Source: Gammaproteobacteria bacterium (GTDB taxonomy: Bacteria; Pseudomonadota; Gammaproteobacteria; Steroidobacterales; Steroidobacteraceae). Taken from it: a stretch of DNA of 46,393 bases. Numbering within the stretch: the first letter of the stretch is position 1; every line of letters starts with the position of its first letter. The position numbers were made by a program, and so were the translations under genes. Location of the stretch: positions 1 through 46,393 of the forward strand of contig JAHEAZ010000017.1 of the NCBI GenBank assembly GCA_024642505.1, written 5' to 3'. Below are positions 16,753 to 24,675 of the stretch, piece by piece. Below the pieces are notes generated by a model. That model had not been told where the DNA came from and made no database searches. It saw only the letters and a program-made list of their open reading frames with translations.

Positions 16753-17445
16753 ATGTTCTTAGGGCACTTCGCCGTCGGCCTGGCTGCCAAGCCGCTCGCA
16801 CCAAGGGTTTCCCTCGGGACGCTGTTGCTGGCGTCGCAGTTCATCGACCTGCTGTGGCCGACGCTTGTGCTGCTCGGTATCGAGCAGGTGCGGATCGAGC
16901 CGGGTATCACCGCGATGACGCCACTGGACTTCATCCACTACCCGGTATCGCACAGCCTGCTTGCAGTGCTTGGATGGAGCGCAACATTTGCCGTGGCCTG
17001 CTTCGCGATTCGTCGCCAGCGGCGAGAAGCGCTGGTGCTTTGCCTGCTGGTCGTCAGTCACTGGCTGCTCGACGCCGTTGTCCACCGTCCCGACCTGCCG
17101 CTCTTTCCCGGCGACAGTCCGCGGGTCGGCCTCGGCCTGTGGCAATCGGTGCCGGGCACGTTGGCAGTGGAATTATCGCTGTTTGCCGCCGGCGTTTGGG
17201 TCTACCTGCGCACCACCGAGGCCCGCGACTCAACCGGCCGCTGGGCGCTCTATGGACTCGTCGCGTTCCTGCTGCTGATCTACGCCAGCAACGTCCTGGG
17301 TCCGCCGCCGCCGGGCGTCGAGGCAATTGCCTGGGCCGGGCATGCACAATGGCTGCTGGTCGCCTGGGGATACTGGGTGGACGCGCATCGCCGGATTCGA
17401 TTTCCGGTAGCGGCGTGCTACAACCCAGGGAGGGCAATGCGATGA
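16753..17445 (+). CDS. Multipass membrane protein with metal-dependent-hydrolase-like motifs
   Basis: A 230-residue protein with about six hydrophobic helices. The opening MFLGHFAVGLAAKPLAP and the later LDFIHYPVSHSLLAVLGW and VVSHWLLDAVVHRPDLPLFP resemble the YdjM/LexA-regulated membrane hydrolase family, in which His and Asp of GH, H(Y/P)xSH and SHxxxD line a possible metal site; this is inference. GGAGG lies 5 bases before the ATG. The stop overlaps the start of the FMN reductase by 4 bases (ATGA), so the pair is translationally coupled. Confidence 0.8.
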   Translation: MFLGHFAVGLAAKPLAPRVSLGTLLLASQFIDLLWPTLVLLGIEQVRIEPGITAMTPLDFIHYPVSHSLLAVLGWSATFAVACFAIRRQRREALVLCLLVVSHWLLDAVVHRPDLPLFPGDSPRVGLGLWQSVPGTLAVELSLFAAGVWVYLRTTEARDSTGRWALYGLVAFLLLIYASNVLGPPPPGVEAIAWAGHAQWLLVAWGYWVDAHRRIRFPVAACYNPGRAMR

Positions 17446-17990
17446 GTCGAATCATTGGCATCAGTGGCAGCCTGAGGAAGGCGTCCTACAACACCGCGCT
17501 GCTGCAGGCCGCCGTGGAGCTAGCGCCAGTGGGCCTGACCATCGAGACAGGCAGCATCCGCGGCATCCCGCTCTACGACGGTGACGTCGAGGCGACCGAA
17601 GGCAGTCCGACGGCGGTCGTGCAGTTGAAGGAGTTGATTGCCACCGCCGACGGCTTGCTGCTCGTTACGCCCGAATACAACAATTCGATACCTGGCCCAT
17701 TCAAGAACGCTTTTGACTGGCTGTCGCGCCCGGCGACCGACATGGCACGGGTGTTTGGCGGCAAGCCGGTCGCGCTGATGGGCGCCTCGCCAGGCCGTTT
17801 CGGCACGTTGAGCGCGCAGACCGCCTGGCTGCCCGTGTTCCGCGTCCTCGGACTGCGGCCCTGGTTCGCCTCGCCGCTGTATGTATCTGGCATCCACAAG
17901 GCCGTCGACGACCAGCATCGCCTGGTGGACGCGGAGACCCGGGAGCGGCTGCAGAAATTCCTGGCCGCCTTCGCCGTCTTTGTCGGCTGA
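17442..17990 (+). CDS. NAD(P)H-dependent FMN reductase / azoreductase-like flavoprotein
   Basis: A 182-residue flavodoxin-fold enzyme. ISGSLRKASYNTALLQAAVE binds the FMN phosphate and LLVTPEYNNSIPGPFKNAFD is the conserved loop of the NADPH-dependent FMN reductase family (ArsH, ChrR, YieF, SsuE-like). Cytoplasmic, no signal peptide. Such enzymes reduce FMN, quinones, azo dyes or chromate; no sulfonate or arsenic genes are near to narrow it. Its ATG overlaps the stop of the membrane protein gene, so the two may work together. Confidence 0.9.
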   Translation: MSRIIGISGSLRKASYNTALLQAAVELAPVGLTIETGSIRGIPLYDGDVEATEGSPTAVVQLKELIATADGLLLVTPEYNNSIPGPFKNAFDWLSRPATDMARVFGGKPVALMGASPGRFGTLSAQTAWLPVFRVLGLRPWFASPLYVSGIHKAVDDQHRLVDAETRERLQKFLAAFAVFVG

Positions 17991-18022
17991 AGAATCACAC
18001 GACTGGGCGCGGCGGTGCGTGG

Positions 18023-18694
18023 CTATCTGCGGGGCGGCAATATCCCGAGCAGCACGCGCCCATGAACGGAGCCCACCGCGGCGCCCGCGAGCCCGGCGAC
18101 GATGAACAGCCCCGCATACAACGGCGGCCCGCCGGACTCCCACGGCAGCCGGTCCATGCCGGCGAAGATCACGGGCATGCCGAGCGCCCAGGCCAGCGCA
18201 TTGGCCCAGATCCAGCGGCCGGCATGCGATACCTGCGCTCGCAGCACGTGTAACTGGGCTGCGGCGAGTACCGGTCCCAATACGAGTCCGAGCAGGACCG
18301 CCAGGCCCAATTGCATCAGCATGGATGGTTCCGGCGGCGGGCCGGTCGCTGCGGACTCACCGCGGTCAATCAGGGACATGATCGTGCTCGGGATCATGCC
18401 GAGCAGCCACGCCAGGCCCGCGCCAATGGCGGTCGCGACGATCCAGGGGCGTCGCGCCAGCGTTGGCAGTCGCCGGTGCAGCGCCTGCGCCTGGAAGAAT
18501 CCGACGACGACGCCCTCCAGAACCGTGCCCAGAATGATTGCCGCAGCGGCCCCTGCCAGCACCGCTGGCGTGCTTGTTTCTTCACCGAGCCAGGGCGCAA
18601 TCGCCACGCCGAGGACGAATGTCGTGCCGAGCCCCAATGCCTCGCCGAGGCTGTTAGCGGCGATCCAGCGGAGGTAGAAGCCTCGGTCGGGCAT
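18023..18694 (-). CDS. Hypothetical multipass membrane protein
   Basis: A 223-residue protein with about six membrane helices, for instance LGLGTTFVLGVAIAPWL, AGAAAAIILGTVLEGVVVGF, AIGAGLAWLLGMIPSTIM, MLMQLGLAVLLGLVLGPVLA and LYAGLFIVAGLAGAAVGSVH. The conserved-looking loop VGFFQAQALHRRLPTLARRPW lies between helices. No family is recognised. AAGGGA lies 8 bases before the ATG. It shares its strand with the LytTR regulator, 36 bases downstream of that gene's stop, so the pair may be one transcript. Confidence 0.8.
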   Translation of the reverse strand: MPDRGFYLRWIAANSLGEALGLGTTFVLGVAIAPWLGEETSTPAVLAGAAAAIILGTVLEGVVVGFFQAQALHRRLPTLARRPWIVATAIGAGLAWLLGMIPSTIMSLIDRGESAATGPPPEPSMLMQLGLAVLLGLVLGPVLAAAQLHVLRAQVSHAGRWIWANALAWALGMPVIFAGMDRLPWESGGPPLYAGLFIVAGLAGAAVGSVHGRVLLGILPPRR

Positions 18695-18730
18695 GCTTCG
18701 ATTCCCTTGTCACACGGCTCTCTGCGGCGC

Positions 18731-19582
18731 TCAGCCCAGCCGCTCGCGCAACTCCTTGCGAAAACGACGGCTCACCGGCACGCGCAGGTCGCCAGCCAGC
18801 CGCGCCTCACCATCGCCGGTGTCAAAAGGAACGATCTCCTGGACGCGATCCAGGTTGACGATGGCGGAACGGTGCACGCGCAGGAAGCCGGCGTCGGCAA
18901 GACGGGATTCGATGCCCGACATCGTTTCGCGCAACGGATAGGCCTTGGTGCCGACACGCAGGTTGACGTAGTTGCCGGAAGCCTCGATCCAGTCGATGTC
19001 CGCCACCTTGACCAGGAACTCTCGCCCCAGTTTCTTGACGAGGAAGCGGTCGGTGACCGGCTGCGGTGTGGTAACGGCGTCCTCCGCCCCTTCTGCGAGG
19101 AACTGCGCTTCGCCCTGGGCCCGGCGCAGCATGAACCGATACAGGTAGATCAGCGCGATGAAGCCTGCGTAACCGCGAAAGTCCTTCAGGTACTCGTAGA
19201 ACAGCTCGCTGGGCAACTCGCCGAAACGATAGGAGGCCCCCATCGTCATGTAGGCGAGCTTGCGTAACAGCACCATGCCGCCGACGTGCATCAGGGACCA
19301 CGGCACCGTGAACAGCGCATGCGCGATGACCCCCCGTCCGACCGCTCCACGGACAATGGGAAAACCACGGTCGAATGCCAGCAGGACAGGAATCATCAGG
19401 GCAAGGACCAGGAGGGACGTGCCTTCCCAGACCACCGGCTTCCAGCGCGGCACGTCGAATCCCATCTTCTCCAGGTCCAGCCAGACGACGACCGTGTTAG
19501 AGATGAAGTTCACCAGGAAGAAGACCGCCCACAGGCCGACCTCAAAGGATCGCCGGTGCCGCAGATACCGTTCCAGGGTCAT
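18731..19582 (-). CDS. Membrane-bound LytTR-family transcriptional regulator
   Basis: A 283-residue protein from ATG 19582 (GGGAGG 8 bases upstream; longer starts add an unlikely 19 residues). Four hydrophobic segments (about 12-30, 46-66, 80-100, 124-140) are followed by a LytTR DNA-binding domain at about 180-280: FLVKKLGREFLVKVADIDWI, EASGNYVNLRVG, ESRLADAGFLRVHRSAIVN and VPVSRRFRKELRERLG. This is the architecture of 'LytTR with N-terminal TM' regulators, which lack a response-regulator domain and may sense the membrane directly. The membrane protein gene downstream is a plausible target or partner. Confidence 0.88.
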   Translation of the reverse strand: MTLERYLRHRRSFEVGLWAVFFLVNFISNTVVVWLDLEKMGFDVPRWKPVVWEGTSLLVLALMIPVLLAFDRGFPIVRGAVGRGVIAHALFTVPWSLMHVGGMVLLRKLAYMTMGASYRFGELPSELFYEYLKDFRGYAGFIALIYLYRFMLRRAQGEAQFLAEGAEDAVTTPQPVTDRFLVKKLGREFLVKVADIDWIEASGNYVNLRVGTKAYPLRETMSGIESRLADAGFLRVHRSAIVNLDRVQEIVPFDTGDGEARLAGDLRVPVSRRFRKELRERLG

Positions 19583-19784
19583 GCGCCGCACCTCCCCGTT
19601 GGTCCCCCGAGACCGCCGCTGGTCCCAGGGATTGCGCAAATCATACCCGTAACGCCTTGATTCACTTTCGCCTCGTCCCCGTCAACCCGCCATTCGCCCC
19701 GATCCGGGGTCAGGCCGTCACCTTACGCTGGTCGCCCTGGGCTTCGGTCTCCAGTGTAGGGGCAAGCACCAGGAGGACCCAGCC

Positions 19785-21026
19785 ATGACGCCGACCCCCG
19801 CCACATCGGCCCGCCGCCACGATATCGACGCGCTGCGCGTGTGCGTCTTCGGCCTGTTGATCCTGTTCCATGTCGGCATGTTCTACTCGCCCTGGGACTG
19901 GCACGTGAAGTCCGATTACATCGCCGGCTGGCTCGAGCTGCCGATGACGCTGAGCCACCAGTGGCGCATGCAGCTGGTGTTCCTGGTCTCCGGCCTGGCG
20001 CTCAACTTCCTCAGACGCCGGACCGGTGACGGACAGCTGGCACGCCAGCGACTGGCCCGCCTCGGCATTCCGCTGCTGTTCGGCATGGCGGTCATCATTC
20101 CACCGCAGGCCTACCTCGAGGCACTCAGGAACGGCGCAACCGAGCCGGGGTATCTCGCCTTCCTGTGGCGCTATTTCACGTTCCAGCCCTGGCCGGAAGG
20201 CGCGTTCGCAGGCTGGCAACTCGGCATCACCTGGAACCACCTGTGGTACCTGCCCTACCTGCTTGCCTACACGCTGGTCGCCATTCCGCTGATGCGTTTC
20301 GTCGACGGCCCGGGCGCCGGCCTGCGTCGCCGCTTTCAGGCGCTGCGAGGCAGCTGGCTCGTGGCGCTGCCACTGGTACCGTTGATGGCATCCGGCCTGT
20401 TCATCTACCCGCACTTCCCGTACATGAACTATTCGCTGGTAGGTGACTGGTACGCCCACTCGCAGTATTTCACCTTCTTCTTCATTGGCTACCTGATCGG
20501 CACCGATGCCGGGCTGTGGGGCGAGTTGGCCCGGCTGCGCAGGCGCGCCCTGGCGCTGGCCCTGGCCAGCTTTGCCACGTTCCTGTTGCTGGCCAGGATC
20601 CTGCCGGACGATCCGACCGGCACGCAGCAGTTTGCGATGTTGCTGGTCACTTACCTGAACCGCTGGATCTGGATCGTCACCGTGCTCGGCTTCGCGCACC
20701 AGTACCTGAACCGACCGTTCCCCTGGCTCAGCTACGCCAACGAAGCCGTCTATCCCTGGTACGTACTGCACCAGACCATTACCGTCGTGACGGGCTACTG
20801 GCTGTCGCAGCAGGCCCTCGGACCGGTTGCCGAACCGACGCTGGTGATCGTTGCCACGATCGGCGGCTGCGCGGTACTGCATGAGTTCGTAATCCGCCGC
20901 AACCGCGTACTTCGCCCGCTGTTTGGCATGAAAGCCCTGCCGACGCGTCCTGCCTGCGACCCTGCTACGATCGCTGGCGGAGGCACCCCATGTCTGCAAG
21001 CGATCTCCGCCGGCTCGAGCGATTGA
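19785..21026 (+). CDS. Acyltransferase-3 family membrane acyltransferase
   Basis: A 413-residue protein with about ten membrane helices. It opens RRHDIDALRVCVFGLLILFH, whose Arg and His (RVxxxxxxxxxH) are the conserved catalytic positions of the family, and has SHQWRMQLVFLVSGLALNFL and TWNHLWYLPYLLAYTLVAIP typical of the OpgC-like glucan-modifying branch. It probably moves acyl groups onto a periplasmic or cell-surface glycan. AGGA precedes the ATG by 7 bases. The last 37 bases overlap the next gene, and the final residues (PACDPATIAGGGTPCLQAIS) may be an extension without function. Confidence 0.86.
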   Translation: MTPTPATSARRHDIDALRVCVFGLLILFHVGMFYSPWDWHVKSDYIAGWLELPMTLSHQWRMQLVFLVSGLALNFLRRRTGDGQLARQRLARLGIPLLFGMAVIIPPQAYLEALRNGATEPGYLAFLWRYFTFQPWPEGAFAGWQLGITWNHLWYLPYLLAYTLVAIPLMRFVDGPGAGLRRRFQALRGSWLVALPLVPLMASGLFIYPHFPYMNYSLVGDWYAHSQYFTFFFIGYLIGTDAGLWGELARLRRRALALALASFATFLLLARILPDDPTGTQQFAMLLVTYLNRWIWIVTVLGFAHQYLNRPFPWLSYANEAVYPWYVLHQTITVVTGYWLSQQALGPVAEPTLVIVATIGGCAVLHEFVIRRNRVLRPLFGMKALPTRPACDPATIAGGGTPCLQAISAGSSD

Positions 21027-22642
21027 AGGTTATCTATGGCAACGGCGGCGCCGATACAAAGCTGGTTGTTCTGCGGCGCCTTGCCCGTCAATCGCTGCGT
21101 ACCGCGGGCCAGGTGGAGCGCCTGCATGAAGCGCTCTGCTTCCTGCGCGCCTATCCGGACGATGAGCGGGTGCTGGCGCAGGTCACGCGCATGCTCGAGC
21201 GCTTCGACCGGCGCGCCGACCTGGTCCTCCACCGCGACCAGCTGACCGATACCGGCATCGCGGGAACGGCGATTCACTATCGCTTCTTCTGGTCGACAGC
21301 CCATTGGCTCGGCCGGCGCTGGCCGAATCAACTGTCTTTCCAGCGCGACGGCGGCGATGCGGCAGAGCGGCTCGGCAAGGCGCTGCCGCTCCTGGCGCCA
21401 CCGATCGCGTCCGAATGGCTGAGCAACGCGCCGCTGGCTGCTTTTTCGGCGATCGACCGGCTGCGTGGACGCCGCGGTGATGCCGCGTGGTTCGTGGAGC
21501 ACGTAGCGCGGATGGCGGGTGACAGCTTCACGCGCGAGGCCTTTGCCGACGCGATAGATGCGCCGTTCGTACTGGCCCCGGGACGCGAAACGCCCTCGCG
21601 CAGCCGTGCGCATTTCGCACCCGCGCCACGCGCATTCCAGTCGACGCCGCTCAGACGAACGCGTCCCGACCTGCGCGCGGCCATCTCGGTCCCGCCGCGC
21701 GGCATCCGGCCACTATCGCGGCGCGACGGCGCGGTGCTGGTCGAACTCGCCCGCGGCGCCATGATCACGCGCGCTCGCGACCTGGCGGCATTCGAGCATG
21801 GCGATGCCCGCGACGTGCGGCTGGTGGACGACGGCGACGGCCTGGCTTTTGCCTTCTGCGGGGTGATGCCGGAGCGGCGCGCGTTGCTGCCCGCGATCTA
21901 CGGTTGCCTGACCCTGAAGAACGGCGTGCCCATCGGCTACGTGCAGGCCGACGTGCTGGGCCCCTACGCGGCGGTGTCATTTAACACCTTCGAGACCTTC
22001 CGCGGCGGCGAAGCCGGTCATGTGTTCGGACGGCTGCTTTCGGCGATTCATCACGTGTTCGGCGCGGAGTCATTCAGCATCGAGCCCTACCAGCTCGGCC
22101 AGGGCAACGAGGAAGGCATCGACACCGGCGCGTGGTGGTTCTACCAGAAACTTGGCTTCCGCCCACGGTCGGTCCGGGCACGGCGGATCATGCGGGCGGA
22201 ACTTGCGCGCATGCGTAGCAGGCCGGGGCATCGCTCATCGGTGCGGACGTTGGCGCAGTTGGCCGAGTGGCACCTGTTTTTCGACCTCGATCCGGCAGTG
22301 GCTCGCGGCCTGCCGCCGGTGCAGGGGGCGCTTGATCGCGCCATCGACTGGCTGGCCCGGCGCGGCGGCGGCGCCGAGGCCGTGGCGGTAGCGGAGCGCT
22401 TAGCTCTCTCGATCACCGGACTGAAATCACTCGCAGGTTTTGGTCGCGACGAACGCGTCGCATGGCGTCGTTGGGCACCGCTTGTCGTTTCGCTACCCGG
22501 GGTATCGCGCTGGCGCCCGAACGAGCGTCGTGAATTGGCCGAAATCGTCCGTGCCAAGGGTGGACGACAGGAATTGGCCTTTCTGGTGCGTTTGGCCGCG
22601 CATCCGCGGCTCGCCAGGGCATTGTTTGGAGGTCAGAGATGA
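20990..22642 (+). CDS. Unrecognised 550-residue protein with a GNAT-like segment
   Basis: A soluble, Arg/Ala-rich 550-residue protein without signal peptide. GGAGG lies 6 bases before ATG 20990, inside the acyltransferase gene, so the two are translationally coupled. The N-terminal third is helical (LHEALCFLRAYPDDERVLAQ). Residues about 300-400 look GNAT-like: PIGYVQADVLGPYAAVSFNT (central strands), GHVFGRLLSAIHHVFGAESF (would-be CoA loop), then GAWWFYQKLGFRPRSVRARR (C-terminal strand). The consensus CoA loop Q/RxxGxG is absent. The C-terminal 150 residues (LAEWHLFFDLDPAVARGLPP) match nothing I recognise. Activity is not assignable from sequence alone. Confidence 0.8.
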   Translation: MSASDLRRLERLKVIYGNGGADTKLVVLRRLARQSLRTAGQVERLHEALCFLRAYPDDERVLAQVTRMLERFDRRADLVLHRDQLTDTGIAGTAIHYRFFWSTAHWLGRRWPNQLSFQRDGGDAAERLGKALPLLAPPIASEWLSNAPLAAFSAIDRLRGRRGDAAWFVEHVARMAGDSFTREAFADAIDAPFVLAPGRETPSRSRAHFAPAPRAFQSTPLRRTRPDLRAAISVPPRGIRPLSRRDGAVLVELARGAMITRARDLAAFEHGDARDVRLVDDGDGLAFAFCGVMPERRALLPAIYGCLTLKNGVPIGYVQADVLGPYAAVSFNTFETFRGGEAGHVFGRLLSAIHHVFGAESFSIEPYQLGQGNEEGIDTGAWWFYQKLGFRPRSVRARRIMRAELARMRSRPGHRSSVRTLAQLAEWHLFFDLDPAVARGLPPVQGALDRAIDWLARRGGGAEAVAVAERLALSITGLKSLAGFGRDERVAWRRWAPLVVSLPGVSRWRPNERRELAEIVRAKGGRQELAFLVRLAAHPRLARALFGGQR

Positions 22643-22647
22643 CTGGT

Positions 22648-22731
22648 GAAATCCGGGGACAGTTTACCTATTTGGTCCTGGCTTCAAGAACGGCAAGCGG
22701 CGTGGAAATAGGTAAACTGTCCCCGGATTTC
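22648..22731. repeat. 26-bp perfect inverted repeat (REP/BIME-like)
   Basis: Left arm 22648-22673 and right arm 22706-22731 are perfect reverse complements around a 32-base centre. The core of the left arm is GGGGACAGTTTACCTATTT. The element fills the gap between the 550-residue gene's stop (22642) and the next ATG (22734). Closely similar 'GGGGACAG...' palindromes flank REP-associated Y1 transposases in many proteobacteria; that resemblance is from memory and should be searched. Confidence 0.9.
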
Positions 22732-22733
22732 CA

Positions 22734-23240
22734 ATGAACCCGATTCGCCAGAACATTCCCCTGCTCGGCCGCCACGAGGGCATCTGGGAGGGCGAGTACA
22801 CGCACGTGGCGCCCGATCGCAGCGTCCAGGAACAGCAGCTGTTTCGCATCCTGGTCGAGTTTCCGGATGACGACCTGATGGCCTACCGCCAGACCAGCCA
22901 CTACTGGTGGCCGGACGGTCGCACACAGCAGCTGATGTATGAGGGCGAGTATCGCGATGGCCGCGTCGTGTTCGACACCGGTCGGATCCGCGGCGCCTGC
23001 TGGCAGGTGGACGACCTGACGATCTATATCCGCTTCGGCTTTCATGACGAGCCGGGGGGCTACGTTTGCGAGATGATCCAGCTGAGCCCCGACGGGGAGC
23101 ACCGCGCCCGCACCTGGCATTGGTTCCGCGACCACCAACTCTGGCGCATTACGCTGGTGCGCGAGCACCGGATCAGCAAGGATGTCGCGCTATTCCGGCA
23201 ATTGGAGGGATCGGCGCCGAAGCTGCCGTGGAAACCATGA
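22734..23240 (+). CDS. DUF3598-like protein
   Basis: A 168-residue soluble protein. It begins MNPIRQNIPLLGRHEGIWEG and has DGRVVFDTGRIRGACWQVDD and MIQLSPDGEHRARTWHWFRD, a layout I associate with the calycin-like DUF3598 family of unknown function; the assignment is moderate. The predicted strands suggest a small beta-barrel. The ATG lies 2 bases beyond the end of the inverted repeat and lacks a normal Shine-Dalgarno (only GGA of the repeat), so translation or promoter signals may have been altered by the repeat. Its stop overlaps the following GNAT start by 4 bases. Confidence 0.75.
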   Translation: MNPIRQNIPLLGRHEGIWEGEYTHVAPDRSVQEQQLFRILVEFPDDDLMAYRQTSHYWWPDGRTQQLMYEGEYRDGRVVFDTGRIRGACWQVDDLTIYIRFGFHDEPGGYVCEMIQLSPDGEHRARTWHWFRDHQLWRITLVREHRISKDVALFRQLEGSAPKLPWKP

Positions 23241-23794
23241 GCACCCTGCCCGATGTCATGCTCGAGACAGTTCGCCTGATCCTGCGCCCACCCAGGCTCG
23301 AGGACTTCGACGCCTGGGCGGCGTCGACCGCGGATCCCGAGGGCATGAAATTCCTTGGTGGCCCGCAGCCGCGCCCGACCGCATGGCGCGCCTTTGCGGG
23401 CATGGCCGGCTCATGGGCCTTGCTGGGATTCGGCATGTTCTCGGTGCTGGAGAAGTCCACCGGGCGCTGGGTCGGGCGTGTCGGACCCATCCGGCCCGAG
23501 GGGTGGCCAGGGCCAGAAGTCGGCTGGGCAGTCATCAGTGATGTGCAGGGAACGGGTATCGCTTTCGAGGCCGCCGTCGCCAGCGTCGACTTTGCCTTCG
23601 ACCAGCTCGGCTGGACCGAGGTGATCCACTGCGTCGACGACGTGAACCTGCGTTCCGCCGCGCTGGCGCAGCGGCTCGGCTCCGAACGGCTGCGCCGGGC
23701 AACCCTGCCACCACCGTTCGAAGGCACTGAGCTACAGGTGTGGGGCCAGAGCCGCGAAGCCTGGAGGGCCCGCCGCCCGACCCTGGCCGACTAG
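23237..23794 (+). CDS. GNAT acetyltransferase, RimJ/RimL-like
   Basis: A 185-residue GNAT of the ribosomal-protein-alanine-acetyltransferase type. It opens LETVRLILRPPRLEDFDAWA, the standard RimJ/RimL start, has VGRVGPIRPEGWPGPEVGWA and VIHCVDDVNLRSAALAQRLG. The acetyl-CoA loop (VQGTGIAFEA) is weaker than usual, lacking the R/QGxGxG consensus. Its ATG overlaps the previous stop (ATGA), which makes co-expression with the DUF3598-like protein likely. Its TAG shares a CTAG with a converging small gene. Substrate unknown. Confidence 0.87.
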   Translation: MSTLPDVMLETVRLILRPPRLEDFDAWAASTADPEGMKFLGGPQPRPTAWRAFAGMAGSWALLGFGMFSVLEKSTGRWVGRVGPIRPEGWPGPEVGWAVISDVQGTGIAFEAAVASVDFAFDQLGWTEVIHCVDDVNLRSAALAQRLGSERLRRATLPPPFEGTELQVWGQSREAWRARRPTLAD

Positions 23795-23889
23795 CCAGGG
23801 AGTATTGCCCACAGCGCCCACAGGATGCCGAAGCCTATGACACCGGTCTCGAAAAGCGCCCCGAACCGTTCGATCCTCGCCCACCACAT
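23791..23889 (-). CDS. 32-residue single-pass membrane peptide
   Basis: The reverse strand encodes 32 residues: MWWARIERFGALFETG, then a hydrophobic helix VIGFGILWALWAILP and a final Gly. A GGAG lies 8 bases before the ATG, which makes a real gene likely despite its size. The topology (short basic N-terminus, one helix) is that of small inner-membrane proteins. Its TAG shares four bases with the GNAT gene's TAG (CTAG). I believe similar short 'WxRIERFGxLFE' peptides exist in related genomes, but this is memory only and unverified. Confidence 0.6.
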   Translation of the reverse strand: MWWARIERFGALFETGVIGFGILWALWAILPG

Positions 23890-23963
23890 GGCCGGTCTCC
23901 TGCTGTTCAATTGCAGGAAGAAGGTAGCCAGGGGGCTGGCTCAGGCAGTGACCCAGGGGCCGG

Positions 23964-24569
23964 TCAGTGCCCGCCCTGCACGAACAGGCCGGCCGCGCGC
24001 AGCGCCTCGGCCAGTTCTTCTTCGATTCGCGCCGCTTCCGCACGGGGTATGAATTGCAGGTGCAGCACCGGGCCAGTGAGCACCTCGAGACCCCGCTTCA
24101 GCACACTGCCGGCCGCACGAATCCCAGCCTTGTGCTGGTCGAAGCGCTGTGCCGGCGGATACTTGCTCATGCCGACATAGACGCCGTGGGGATCGGCGCG
24201 GCTGTCGCTATAGTCGAGCAGCACCAGGTAGATGTTGGTCCGACCCTTGCCAGTCGCGTGACAACGGCCCGCCACCTCGTAGGCAGTCGGCAGCCAGTGC
24301 ACGTAACGCATCGGCATCCAGTCGGGAACGGTATCGGCCGCGGCTTCCCACAGTCGAGTTAGAGCAGTTTCCACATGAGCGGGAAACTCTCCGCGCATCC
24401 ATAGCTCGTGGACGCAATGCGAACCACCGGGTCCATCACCCGCGGCAATGGCCGCGTCGAATCGTTCCCGCAATGCCACGGCACCGAGCGCCCGGAACGG
24501 TCTGCTCGCAGGCGTCGGCGACTTCGGTGCTGGCCGGCGCTTGCCAGACTTCGTGGGATCAGCCTTCAT
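23964..24569 (-). CDS. GIY-YIG-like domain protein
   Basis: From ATG 24569 (GGAG 6 bases upstream) it has 201 residues; ATG 24587 is an alternative. The C-terminal half has the GIY-YIG layout: TNIYLVLLDYSD (first motif), GVYVGMSKYPPAQRFDQHKA (second motif with the conserved Arg), and a Glu-bearing helix ARIEEELAEALRAAGL. The insertion SRADPHG between the first two strands is unusual. The N-terminal 100 residues (LRERFDAAIAAGDGPGGSH, ELWMRGEFPAHVETALTRLW) are not recognised. GIY-YIG enzymes cut DNA; whether this one is active is uncertain. Confidence 0.78.
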   Translation of the reverse strand: MKADPTKSGKRRPAPKSPTPASRPFRALGAVALRERFDAAIAAGDGPGGSHCVHELWMRGEFPAHVETALTRLWEAAADTVPDWMPMRYVHWLPTAYEVAGRCHATGKGRTNIYLVLLDYSDSRADPHGVYVGMSKYPPAQRFDQHKAGIRAAGSVLKRGLEVLTGPVLHLQFIPRAEAARIEEELAEALRAAGLFVQGGH

Positions 24570-24675
24570 CCGCGGCTCCGACCTCATGCAAATCGAACTG
24601 CTCTATGATGGAGCCGAACAGCCCGCGAGTCATAGAACTACATTCACCGCAATTGCAGGATTTGCAGACACGAAC

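Noticed and set aside
16716-17441. In-frame extension of the FMN reductase across the preceding membrane-protein gene
   Set aside because: It is the other frame of a gene with clear membrane helices and its own GGAGG; the reductase fold starts at 17442.
24448-24675. In-frame extension upstream of the DUF502 protein
   Set aside because: Overlaps the GIY-YIG gene's start and the divergent promoters; the DUF502 helices begin right after ATG 24676.
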